Below, in pieces: positions 12,803 through 29,280 of a DNA stretch of 64,000 nucleotides. The notes below the pieces were generated by a model. That model was not told the DNA's origin. It saw only the letters and a program-made list of their open reading frames with translations, and searched no databases. A program made the position numbers and the translations under genes. Numbering within the stretch: position 1 is the stretch's first letter; every line of letters starts with the position of its first letter. The stretch is from Chlorella sorokiniana (Eukaryota > Chlorophyta > Trebouxiophyceae > Chlorellales > Chlorellaceae): assembly GCA_025917655.1 (NCBI GenBank), contig CP084611.1, forward strand, positions 744,001 to 808,000. The letters run 5' to 3'.

Positions 12803-13174
12803 CCTGCCTGCAAGGCGACAGCCAGGGGGCAGCGGCGTCGGCAGCGTCGGCCGCCAGTGTGGCGGACGAGCAGTTGGTGAGCTTTCTTCAAGCTGCAGCC
12901 TGTCAGATCAGGCACAGAATCCAAACCTTGTGCAACAGCGCAGCGGTGCCTGCCCAAAGAACGCGAGCGCTTGATCGGCCAGCAGAAGAACAGCCACTCA
13001 CCCGCCTCGCCGCATACAGGCAGTGTCACGATTCGATCGAACTTTTAGAGAACATCAGCGGCTGTAAAAGTCTTGCAGCCCCGGCTGTACTGCCTGTCGC
13101 TGACCGTGTCCTTTGCTGCGAAACGAGATCCTTGTTGCGTCGTTTCGCTGCTGCCAAATTATTTTACAGCAGCC
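12803..13174. promoter_or_regulatory. Head-to-head intergenic region (putative bidirectional promoter)
   Basis: The 372 bp between the ATG of the AP-4 beta gene (minus) and the ATG of the BBOF1-like gene (plus) must hold both 5' UTRs and promoters. No clear TATA box or named motif is seen. Confidence 0.45.
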
Positions 13175-15310
13175 ATGGCGAGCAGGATGCAAAGAAAAGG
13201 AGTGCCCGTGCGCTCACGAGCTGAGAGGTCGCCGGCTGCGGCGGTAGAGGAGAAGGATCCCACAGAGGCGGAGGCGGAAGCCATGCTGCAGAGGGAAAGG
13301 TGTGTAATTGTGTGCAGCGCACTGCCAAACCCCGCCCAGCGACTGTCTGCAGGTTGCAACACTGGGTTCGCCCGCCTCTCCTTCATGTTACGCTGTGCCC
13401 TCAAACGCGCCTTGCAGGTTGGTGCTGACACAGCAGGAGTTACAATCCGCACAGAAAGCATACGGAGTGCTGGTCACAGAGCACCAGCAGTTGCAGGAAC
13501 TGCGGCGGCACGAGGAGCGCGAGAGCTACGAGGTGACGGAGCTTTTCCGCCGACAGATAGTGGACAAGAATGCCCAGCTGGAGATGTTGAAGCATGAGTT
13601 GGCAGGCATGGAGCAGCGGCTTGAACAATGTACAGCGACAGCTGCGCAACGGGAGGCGCAGCTGCAAAGGGAGTTTGCCGCAGAACGCCAACAGCTTGGG
13701 GCAGCGACGGCCGCTCTGCAGCAGCAGTTGGACGGTGTGGCACGATACCATAATGAGAAAAAGGAGCTGGAAGCCGAGATGTATCACCTACGAAAAGCCA
13801 ACGTGAACATTTCAGAGGAGCTTGGCGGAAAGGTGAGCGCCAGGCTGAAGCAACACATCCGGACATGGAGCCTCAGGCACACATGGGCATCTGCACTTTT
13901 TCACAGCTTGTCGTGCACCTTTGCGCAGATTCGCAGACTCCAACGTCGCCTGTATGAGCTCGGTTATGGAGCTGATGGTCAGGGGGGGGCCCCAAGATGA
14001 TGACACTGAGGAGGAGGGCGGCAGCCTGTGCCTGCAGGCAGACTTGCACCGCATCCTGGCCTACAGCCGGAAGATGGAGGGGGAGATGAAGCAGTATGGA
14101 CAGGTGAGGCTCATGGCATGGTATCAGCGCTTGAGTGGCTACTTTTTGGGTGCAGGGCGACTATGTGGCCGGCAAGGTGATGGCCGGCCTAGATCTGTTG
14201 TTTGCAGGAAGCAGAGGAGCTGCAGAAGGAGATGAAGGCGCTGGAAGGGGAGCGGGCGGCGCTGCTGCGAGATGTTCAGCTCAAGGAGGAGATGGAGACG
14301 CAGTATGCAAAGCGCGGATCACTGCAGGTGAGCATTACATACATGGCATAGTGGCCGTTCCCATGGTGCAAGCAGGTCAACTTGTGTTGCCACGCCTGCC
14401 GTCCTGTGCCTGCACGCCAGGCCCGTGAGATCCGAGACGCCCACTCCAAAATTGGGACCCTGGAGCGCGGCCTGGCCCAGATGGCGGCCGACTTTGAGGT
14501 GGAAAAGGCGTCTCTGGAGCAGCAGCTGCGTGGGCAGCTGGCCGCGGCAATAAATGAGAAGAACGGTCTGCGCAGGTGAGCAGTGGGCCAGATCAAGGCT
14601 GCGTATGAGTTCTGCATGCATTTGAAGGAAGCCTGAGACATGCCTGCTTCACAAGCATGAATGGCTGGCGCTTCATGCGCACGTGCAGGCTGCTGCGCCT
14701 GCGCACGAGGGAGCTGCGCCAGCTGCGCAGGCTGGCGCATGAGGTGCTGCTGCAGCGCTCGGATGTGGAGGCCTTCCTGGTCTCCAGCATCCAGCAAGCA
14801 CGAGCAGAGATGTGTATGGCAGCAGGAGCAGGGGCAAAACCAGGTGGTGGGCAGCCGGCCCCAGCCATGGTCCTCTCGGCACACTCAGCGCCTGCATCAG
14901 CTGCAGCAACACCGGCTGCTGCCCCACTGCTGCATGCGAAGAACGGCGAGCCAGACAGCAAGGCCACAGCAGTGCTCCCAGGCGGCTTTGCTGCAGCAGC
15001 AGCGGCGCCAGCAGGCGGGTTCCCCAGCGGAGAGCAGAGCCTTAGCGGGACAGGCAGCATGGCCAGCGTGGCCATAGCAGCGCACGCAGTGAGCACCCAG
15101 CCTGGCCAAGTTGACATCCGGGACTTGAGCTGGGAGGATCGGGAGCGCATTCTGCGACTGCTGTTTGCCAAGATAAACAAGGCAGCGCAGCAGCGCTCGG
15201 TGCCTCCGCCTGTGCAGCACACGCAGCCTGTGCCAGAGGCAGAGGTGGAAGCACCGCTGCCACCGCTGCGGGGGCTGGCCACTGAAGCTGGGCCCGCCAG
15301 CCTTGCCTGA
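13175..15310 (+). CDS. Coiled-coil basal-body/cilia protein, BBOF1/CFAP157-like
   Basis: A mostly helical protein resembling basal body-orientation factor 1 / CFAP157 of ciliated cells. It starts at ATG 13175 (MASRMQRKGVPVRSRAERSP). After an intron from about 13300 to a CTTGCAG acceptor it continues with LVLTQQELQSAQKAYGVLV and RHEERESYEVTELFRRQIVD, then a long heptad coiled coil. The part most typical of the family is RLRTRELRQLRRLAHEVLLQ then RSDVEAFLVSSIQQ near 14700-14800. A C-terminal LSWEDRERILRLLFAKIN follows an Ala-rich linker. Splice phases agree at most junctions. One break sits at an 8-G run (13982-13989): reading continues as GPQDDDTEEEGGS only if one G is removed. Stop TGA is at 15308-15310. 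The family call rests on recalled motifs; another coiled-coil ciliary protein is possible. Tail to tail with the next gene. Confidence 0.55.
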
Positions 15311-15514
15311 GCAAGCGGTGGCTGGTTGCAATCCATCAAAATGAAACGACTCAAGTTTGCAAGCAATGGATCGTCTAGTGGGGAGCAAAAGAACAGCAGT
15401 GACAGTGGACAAGGGCAGTGTGTTGTGATAGAGAGGGTGGGGCAGCCAGCCGGTGCCAGGTGCGGCGACGAAAGGCCTCGGCTGCCGCCGTCAGCTGCGG
15501 TTGCACGTGTGCCC

Positions 15515-17556
15515 CTACTCTGTGGCATCCCCTGTGCTGGCCTGCTGCAGGGCGGCTGCGATGGCCGGGATGGCAAAGACGTACCAGTCTGACAGCTTGG
15601 CCACATTCTCGCGGTACACCACACCGCCGTACCTGCGGCAACCACACAGGGCGGGGATCACTGATCCGTCGACCGCATGCGGTGCATGGGGCAATGGCTC
15701 CGAGTGCGCCCTTACGCTGTCTGCCCGTGTGCCACGGCCGGGAGGGGGCTGAAGGTGCGGACGGCTGGCGCCGCCAGCACCCCACCAGGCGACGCGCCCA
15801 CGCACCCGATGAAGGCGTCGGCTCCGCCCGGGGTGCGCGCCTCGTAGTCGGTGATGCCGTCGCCCACCATGACGACTGTCTGGTAGCCGTGGGTCTGCCA
15901 GAATGAGCGGGAAAACACAGCGGCAGGCACGGCAATGGATGGCAGTGCAAATTACGTGCAGCCGGCACCAGTTACAGGCCTCTTCGCGGCGCCCCTCCTG
16001 CGCCCATCGCGCCCATTGCTCTCAAAGCGCCCCAAAGGCTGGGGTTTGGCAGCAGCTTGCTCCAAAAAGTTCCCGGCCCGCCCCCACCTTCTTGATGTGC
16101 TTCACTGCCTCCGCCTTGCCGCCGCTGCGGCTGGGGAACTCCGCGGGGTCGAAGCCCTTGTAGGAGCCATCCTCGTTGAACAGAATGGTGTTCGCAAACA
16201 CGTTGGACAGAGGAATGCCCAACATCTGCGAGGCGGGTAAAGCAGGGGGGGGCATGAGGCACAGGGAAGAGAGCGACCGCGCACACAACTTGAGAACAAC
16301 AGAAGCGGATGCGCTGGCCCTGGCAGCAAGGCAGCGAGCTGCGGGGGCAGCAGCCTGCCAGCGCCACGCACCCAGCGCGCAGCGGGCACAGCAGGAGCCC
16401 CGCCCACCTCTGCGATGGGGTGGATGACGGCGCGGAAGCCGCCGGACACCAGGAACACCTGCTTGCCTTGGGACCGCAGCAGCTGCACCAGCTCGGGGAT
16501 GCCGGGGCTGATCTGCGCAGCAGGGGCGGCAGGGCTGCGGTGTTCCCCACCACTGCACCGCACGCCTTGTGTGTGAGGACGCATGCGTCCGCCCTTGCGC
16601 GTGGATCCCTACCTGCGCTGGCTGCCCAACATGCACCAGGGAGGCGCTGGCCACTGTTGGCATGATGCCACATGCAGTTTTAACGGACTGACTTTTATCA
16701 TGACTTGTTGTATAAAATCCGTCCTTACCTTGGGTGGGTGCTGCTCCAAGAAGCGACGGAGGTCGTCCTGTGACGGCTGCATCACGCCCAGCCGCCCCGC
16801 CAGCGCCTGCTCAAAAGGCACGCTGCCGCCCATGGCCCTGCAGGAGAGCAAGGCCGGCGGTGGCTGGGTGCAGGCAAGCAGCTATCACAGCTGCGGGGAC
16901 GGGAAGCAGCGGCAGCACAGGCAAAAACAGGATGCGGGCGTGGCTTACTGCGCTGTCAGGGCTGCCACCTGCTCCCCAACGCCGAGAAATGCTGCGATTT
17001 CGTCGATAGACTCGTCTGAGCAGCTGCAGCAAGCGGTGTGGAGGCAATTTCAGTTAGGCTGTCAATGTGCTTTGCAGGTCAGCACGAGAGGATGAAGCAG
17101 GCAGACAAACTCACAAAGTGCTGTCGACATCAAATGTAAAAGCATCTGCCTTCCGCAGCAGGTCAATGACAGCTGGTGAAGGGTCCACTTTGACGCCGGC
17201 CGCTTCTGCCTTGGCTCGATTTTCTGCACGACACGCATCGTGCATTAGCGAAAACCGACCCTGCTGGCTTCACTTCAGTCTTGCACAGCAGCTCGCAGCA
17301 GCCCTCTAACAACATACCTTGAACTGCGGCTGCATGTGCAGCTACCATTGCCCTGTCCCCGCTGCTGCCAAACACGCTGCCGCTGCCAAGCTGCCGCCCG
17401 TCCGCAAGCGCCGTCACTACCGCTGCCGCTCAAGCAGTGCCGTTGCGCGGGTGGCGCTTTGATGTCGGTACGATGTCTCAATGCCTTACTGTTGGGGTTT
17501 GTCACTACCGCTGTGCCGCAGCCTAGCATAGCGCTTTTGCCGACTGCAGTTTGCAT
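15515..17556 (-). CDS. PSP: Phosphoserine phosphatase, probably plastid-targeted
   Basis: Catalyses the last step of the phosphorylated serine pathway (O-phosphoserine to serine); HAD superfamily. The start is ATG 17556 (MQTAVGKSAMLGCGTAVV). The first 70 residues are rich in basic, Ser and Ala residues, like a plastid transit peptide. Motif I is FTFDVDST, with its first Asp as the nucleophile; it is split by an intron and continues with CSDESIDEIAAFLGVGEQV. The cap helix region reads GGSVPFEQALAGRLGVMQPS. Motif II is VFLVSGGFRAVIHPIA; then come LGIPLSNVFANTILFNEDG and FPSRSGGKAEAVKHIKK (motif Lys). Motif III is MVGDGITDYEA. It ends YRENVAKLSDWYVF...STGDATE, stop at 15515. Exon phases check at both 5' junctions. 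Head to head with the helicase gene. Confidence 0.92.
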
Positions 17557-17993
17557 AGCATAAAACTGTATATACACAGGTTCAACACGTATGGATAGTA
17601 CAACAGAGACAAAAAGAACAAAGTTTGATAGCAAAAGCTTTACGGGCAGCGAGGAGTTGGCATCAAGGTGGAGGGGCGTGAAATGTAGTAAGGCGCCTGC
17701 TAGGTGGTCTGCAGTTCTTGTTTGTCCTTCATACGATGGTTAGCCTTATCAACGCCGTTGAAAGTCAATCCTGAACTGCACTGAAGCCCCGAACAGGGGT
17801 GATCGTGTGCACGCGGACAGCCTTTTCAGTGGTTGTTCCTTGCTGCCCTGTCAGGCATACGGTAAGGCGTGTACCTGAGCGGCGCCATTACCTCCTGCCC
17901 CTAAGCCTCCCTGGCGGCAGGCGGCGGCGGCGACAGGCACAGACGCGCTCGCCGCTTCTTTTGCCCTCCAGTTGATCGCCATCAGTTGGCACG
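17557..17993. promoter_or_regulatory. Head-to-head intergenic region (putative bidirectional promoter)
   Basis: The 437 bp between the starts of phosphoserine phosphatase (minus) and the helicase (plus). It is less GC-rich than its surroundings near 17560-17640. No defined element is recognised. Confidence 0.45.
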
Positions 17994-24491
<6,498 letters not shown>

Positions 24492-24683
24492 GTCGTCAGC
24501 ACTCAGCGGCCTTGGGGAGGAAGCTTGTTGTATGCCCTGCATGTGCTGAACACGTGCAAAGGCATGTGCCTTGTTGTGAGCCAGCTGCAGTAGGCACTTT
24601 TCATCATGCATGCCCCATAAGCGGCGGGGGTGGGCACGCTGCCAGGGGGCGGGGGTGGTTGCTGCCCGTACCATCATTGGTAC

Positions 24684-25765
24684 GCATTCGCATTTCGCCT
24701 TTTACTAAATGCGATCGGGCTTGTTGTAGCAATACAATAAGCCTGCTCTATCCACAGAGTGTATCTTGTTTTTGTTGGTCATTTTCGGACCACACCCCAT
24801 CACGTCAGCTATCACGTCAACTCACTCACCGTCACTAAACAAACTTCCCCCGCTTTTTTCCTCCACCATCCCAGCTGGTACGTGTACACCCTCCTCCACC
24901 AGCCCCGCCACAGTTGCACGCTTGGTTTAGCTGCCCGGTTTAGCTGCCTGGTCCGCCACCCCTCTGTTGGTGCCGACGCGTGTGTGTGGCACCGTTAGTT
25001 GGGCTCCACCTCCGCTGCCCTCCAAAAGAAATCAACACTGAACAAGCGCTCTCTCATGCTTCCGTTGCTGCCAGGAGGCATGCTGCAAGCGGCCCCTCAC
25101 CTGCACCTGTACGTCGGCCCCTTCGACTCCAATATTGCAAGTAACCAGTATAGTAACATATCCCGGATCACATACCACTGCGGCGCCCGCTCCGCCAAAC
25201 ATCCGATATATCCCCCTCACCGCAAGGCTGGTCGTCCATGTTCACGCCACCACCTGCGCATGCCGCCGCTCCTTCCGGCGCTTCTACTGCTGCTGGCTGC
25301 GGGGAGGCAAGAACGGGACAACCCAGCGCCGCCGCTGCTCCGCCGCCGCTTCGCACTTATAGCCAGCCAGCCGCCAGCGGTGCCAGTGCACCAGCCCATC
25401 ACCCGCGCCCGCTGCCCCTCCGCAGCTCCCTGTGTGCTCTCATAATGACAAATGAGATTTCTTAATGACAAAAGAAAGCAAAGCAAAGAGGAGGAACGAA
25501 AGAAGAAGGGGCCTCTTTTCCGACCCAGGCAGCGCTTGAATTGACTGCCCCTCCGTTGCCTCCTTCTTCTCCTTTATTCACCAGGCTTGGCTTGCAACCT
25601 CCAAGCTCTCTTCCGATCGCTCGTGAGCAGGCGCGCCCTGTGTTGCGGGCTCCCTGCGCGGCACGCCAGGGCTCGCATCGGGCTGTTTGACCTTGGCCAG
25701 ATCCCGAGGCAGGGGGGCACAGATGTGGCACAGGCAGAGCAAGGCACGGATGGTCAGCATCCAAG
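24684..25765 (+). repeat. Left inverted arm of the foldback element
   Basis: Matches the reverse complement of 26966-28004 over its full length. Clear anchor words include TACTAAATGCGA-type sequence near the tip, AAGCCTGCTC...CACAGAGTGTATCTTG, TCACGTCAGCTATCACGTCA, GGGGCCTCTTTTCCGACCC and the inner edge GCAAGGCACGGATGGTC. Open frames here are incidental. Confidence 0.9.
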
Positions 25766-25827
25766 CCGGTGGCTGGGCAGGCTGGATGGTGACCATTTGC
25801 CGCCGCAGGCCTCATCAGCAGCGGAAG

Positions 25828-26965
25828 GGCTTGGATGCTGACCATCCGGTGGCTGGGCAGGCTGGATGGTGACCATCTGCCGCCGCCGCAGGCTTCATCA
25901 GCAGCGGAAGGGCTTGGATGCTGACCATCCGGTGGCTGGGCAGGCTGGATGGTGACCATCTGCGGCCGCAGAGGCCTCATCAGCAGCGGAAGGGCTTGGA
26001 TGCTGACCATCCGGTGGCTGGGCAGGCTGGATGGTGACCATCTACCGCCGCAGGCCTCATCAGCAGCGGAAGGGCTTGGATGCTGACACCATCCGGTGGC
26101 TGGGCAGGCTGGATGGTGACCATCTGCCGCCGCAGAGGCCTCATCAGCAGCGGAAGGGCTTGGATGCCGACACCATCCGGTGGCTGGGCAGGCTGGATGG
26201 TGACCATCTGCCGCCGCAGAGGCTTCATCAGCAGCGGAAGGGCTTGGATGCTGACCATCCGGTGGCTGGGCAGGCTGGATGGTGACCATCCGCCGCCCGC
26301 AGGGCCTCATCAGCAGCGGAAGGGCTTGGATGCTGACCATCCGGTGGTCGGGCAGGCTGGATGGTGACCATCTGCCGCCGCAGGGCCTCATCAGCAGCGG
26401 AAGGGCTTGGATGCTGACCATCCGGTGGCTGGGCAGGCTGGATGGCGACCATCTGCCGCCACACAAGCCTCATCAGCGGCGGAAGGGCTTGGATGCTGAC
26501 CATCCGGTGGCTGGGGCAGGCTGGATGGTGACCATCTACCGCCGCAGAGGCCTCATCAGCAGCGGAAGGGCTTGGATGCCGACACCATCCGGTGGTGGGC
26601 GAGCTGGATGGTGACCATCTCGCGCCACACAAGCTTCATCGGCGGCGGAAGGGCTTGGATGCCGACCATCCGGTGGCCGGGCAGGCTGGATGGTGACCAT
26701 CTGCAGCCGCAGAGGCCTCATCGCCAGGAAGGGCTTGGATGCCGACCATCCGGAGGCTGGATGGATGGTTACCATCCGCCACACAAGCCTCATCGGCAGC
26801 GGAAGGGCTTGGATGTTGACCATCCGGTGGTCAAGGCGGGCCGGATGGTGACCATCTGCCGCCGCAGAGGCTTCATCGGCAGCGGAAGGGCTTGGATGTT
26901 GACCATCCGGAGGCTGGGCGAGCTGGATGGTGACCATCCGCCGCCACACAAGCCTCATCGAAGGG
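25828..26965 (+). repeat. Minisatellite core, about 14 copies of an ~82-bp unit
   Basis: Copies marked by GGCTTGGATG start at 25828, 25911, 25993, 26073, 26157, 26241, 26323, 26404, 26486, 26569, 26652, 26732, 26806 and 26889, with a last partial copy at 26964. Spacing is 74-84 bp. Each unit has two GACCATC boxes, each preceded by GGATG, and usually a CTCATCAGCAGCGGAAG block. Unit lengths are not multiples of three and drift, so the long open frames on both strands are by-products, not a repeat protein. Confidence 0.93.
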
Positions 26966-28004
26966 CTTGGGTGCCGACCATCCGTGCCTTGCTCGCCCGT
27001 GCCACATCTGTGCCCCCCCGCCTCGGGATCTGGCCAAGGTCAAACAGCCCGATGCGAGCCCGGCGTGCCGCGCGGGAGCCCGCAACACGGGGCGCGCCCG
27101 CTCACGAGCGATCGGAAGAGAGCTTGGAGGTTGCAAGCCAAGCCTGGTGAATAAAGGAGAAGAAGGAGGCAACGGAGGGGCGAGTCAATTCAAGCGCCGC
27201 TCGGGTCGGAAAAGAGGCCCCTTCTTCTTTCGTTCCTTTGCTTTGTCATTATGAGAGCACGGGGGAGCCTGCGGAGGGCAGCGGGCGGCGGGGGTGATGG
27301 GCTGGTGCGGTGGCACCGCTGGCGGCTGGCTGGCTATAAGTGCAAAGCGGCGGCGGAGCAATGGCGGCGCGCCAGGTTGTCCCGTTCTTGCTCCCGCGGC
27401 CAAAGACGGTAGAAGCATCGCAGTGGTGGCGTGAACATGGACGACCAGCCTTGCGGTGAGGGGGATATATCGGATGTTTGGCGGAGCGGGCGCCGCAGGG
27501 TATGTGATCCGGGATATGTTACTATACTGGTTCTTGGAATATTGGTTATTGGAGTCGAAGGGGCCGACGTACAGGTGCGGGTGAGGGGCCGCTTGCGGCA
27601 TGCCTCCCGGCAGCAACGGAAGCATGAGAGAGCGCTTGTTCAGTGTTGATTGTTTTTGGAGGGCAGCGGAGGTGGAGCCCAACTAACGGTGCCACACACA
27701 CGCGGAGCACGTCGGCACCAACAGAGGGGTGGCGGACCAGGCAGCTAAACCGGGCAGCTAAACCAAGCGTGCAACTGTGGCGGGGCTGGTGGAGGAGGGT
27801 GTACACGTACCAGCTGGGATGGTGGAGGAAAAAAAGCGGGGGAAGTTTGTTTAGTGACGGTGAGTGAGTTGACGTGATAGCTGACGTGATGGGGTTGTGG
27901 CCGAAATGACCAACAAAAACAAGATACACTCTGTGGGTTGAGCAGGCTTATTGTATTGCTACAACAAGCCCGGTCGCATTTAGTAAAAGGCGAAATGCGA
28001 ATGC
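26966..28004 (-). repeat. Right inverted arm of the foldback element
   Basis: Reverse complement of the left arm. It is about 40 bp shorter through small indels, e.g. the missing Ts and the CGGCCACAACCCCATCACG variant. The outer tip reads CGAATGC then GTAC. Confidence 0.9.
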
Positions 28005-28008
28005 GTAC

Positions 28009-29280
28009 TGAACAGAGGCTGGGTTGAACGCCACCCCGGCACGCAGGCGATTCTGTCTCCCGTGCCCTTATGGGGCGGTCAGCATGAAGGAAGCACTTTC
28101 TCACCGTGTTTCCACACTCGTATGTTGCCCCTTTCGGCTTAAACCGCTCGTTTCCGATTGCTCTTGCTCATCTGATATCGCTTTGTGTCTGCAAGGGGCG
28201 CTGTGCAGTCTCGACTTTCAACGAGTTCCCATCGGGGCAGGAATGTTCTCCCGACAGCATCACCAGCTCGACAGTTTTACAGTGACTCGAAATGAATTAT
28301 GGCGGACAACGGCGCCCTGTCGGCAGGCGTGCACACCTCCTGGTTCCGGCGCTCTCAGACACAGCCAGACCACTAACACTCTAGGCGCAACGAGATAAGC
28401 GGTGATATTCAACCCGTCGTGCTTCCCACACGCTCCGTTCAGCCGCCACTGCCGTAGTGCGCCGCCTTCGGTGCAGTAAATGAGACGTGCGTAGACTGTC
28501 GCATCTCACATATGCCGCGTCGCACACCTGCGCACCTGAGTGAGCCCGTCCTGGGCATGCTCGCTTCTTGCCACCATCCCTGTTGGTCCAGCCCCCACCA
28601 GACACTGCCGGCGAAGTCGCTGCAGCAGTGTGGCAGTAGCACATTGCAACCGTCGGTGCCACTACGCTTGCAGCTGCAACCCAACGCTTCTCTTTGCAGG
28701 CAAAGGAAGCAGTGCAACGTGCACGCACGCCTCGTGATGCCTCTCACGGTCCACCTCCCTCAGCCCTCCCAGCTGCGCAGTCTCGGCTGCATGGCGGTAA
28801 TGGGGCGGGGCCTCTGGGTCGCAGCGATGGTGCAGCTCTCCTCTTGCCGCTGCCTTCCGTCACCTTTCAGAGATGGTAATACCGCCGAGAGGCAGCATTT
28901 CAAAGTGAGGGCAAAGTGTACCCTGGGTTGAGGGCAGCGGCGGCACGACAGCAGGGAAGCGTGGCTTTGCGCTGCTGATAGAGAAGCCACTAACCCCAGC
29001 AAGAGCGGCATGCTTGCACTCCACAGCGAGACTTGCGCTGCTGTGGCACCCTCACGCGCCTGCGCACCATCAGCGCACAGCGCCTGTTTGCGGCGGGCGG
29101 CACCCGCCCTAGGCTGGGAGGGCTGCTCAGACATGCTGCCATAGTTGACTTTGCTGCCATCGTGATAAAAGCTCGTGAGGACTTCAGACGGTTGTCACAT
29201 TCTTTGTCCACGTATGTAGTGCTCATCCCAAGGGCCATCAAGGAGCGAGGAAAGGAACCTTCTTCTGCGTTTTTCCTCGT
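28009..29280. other. 1.27-kb interval with no recognisable gene
   Basis: No family, RNA gene or repeat can be supported on either strand. Frames are short and lack splice-linked continuation. The interval separates the foldback element from the AOX-like gene and should include the latter's promoter. Confidence 0.5.

Larger units (their letters stand above)
24680..28008. mobile_element. Foldback-type transposable element, 3.3 kb, no transposase seen
   Basis: Two long arms in inverted orientation (24684-25765 and 26966-28004) flank a 1.2-kb core made almost wholly of ~82-bp tandem repeats. The outermost bases read GTACGCATTCGCATTTCGCC inward from both sides. The palindrome GTAC at 24680-24683 and 28005-28008 is either the end of the inverted repeat or a 4-bp target-site duplication; sequence alone cannot tell. 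Arms agree closely by eye, with scattered substitutions and small indels. No open frame inside resembles a transposase, so the element would be non-autonomous. It sits 188 bp after the helicase stop codon. Long inverted arms around repetitive DNA is the layout of foldback elements known in flies and plants; which superfamily supplies the transposase is unknown. Confidence 0.85.

Noticed and set aside
25462-26466. A repetitive 'protein' on the minus strand of the tandem array
   Set aside because: Unit length is not a multiple of three and drifts, and all frames are open; the repeat DNA explains it.
25828-26965. Possible CRISPR array
   Set aside because: Whole ~82-bp units repeat with no unique spacers, and the host is a eukaryote.
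28009-29280. tRNA or small structured RNA in the gene-free interval
   Set aside because: I found no cloverleaf with A and B box sequences by eye; no support either way for other RNAs.
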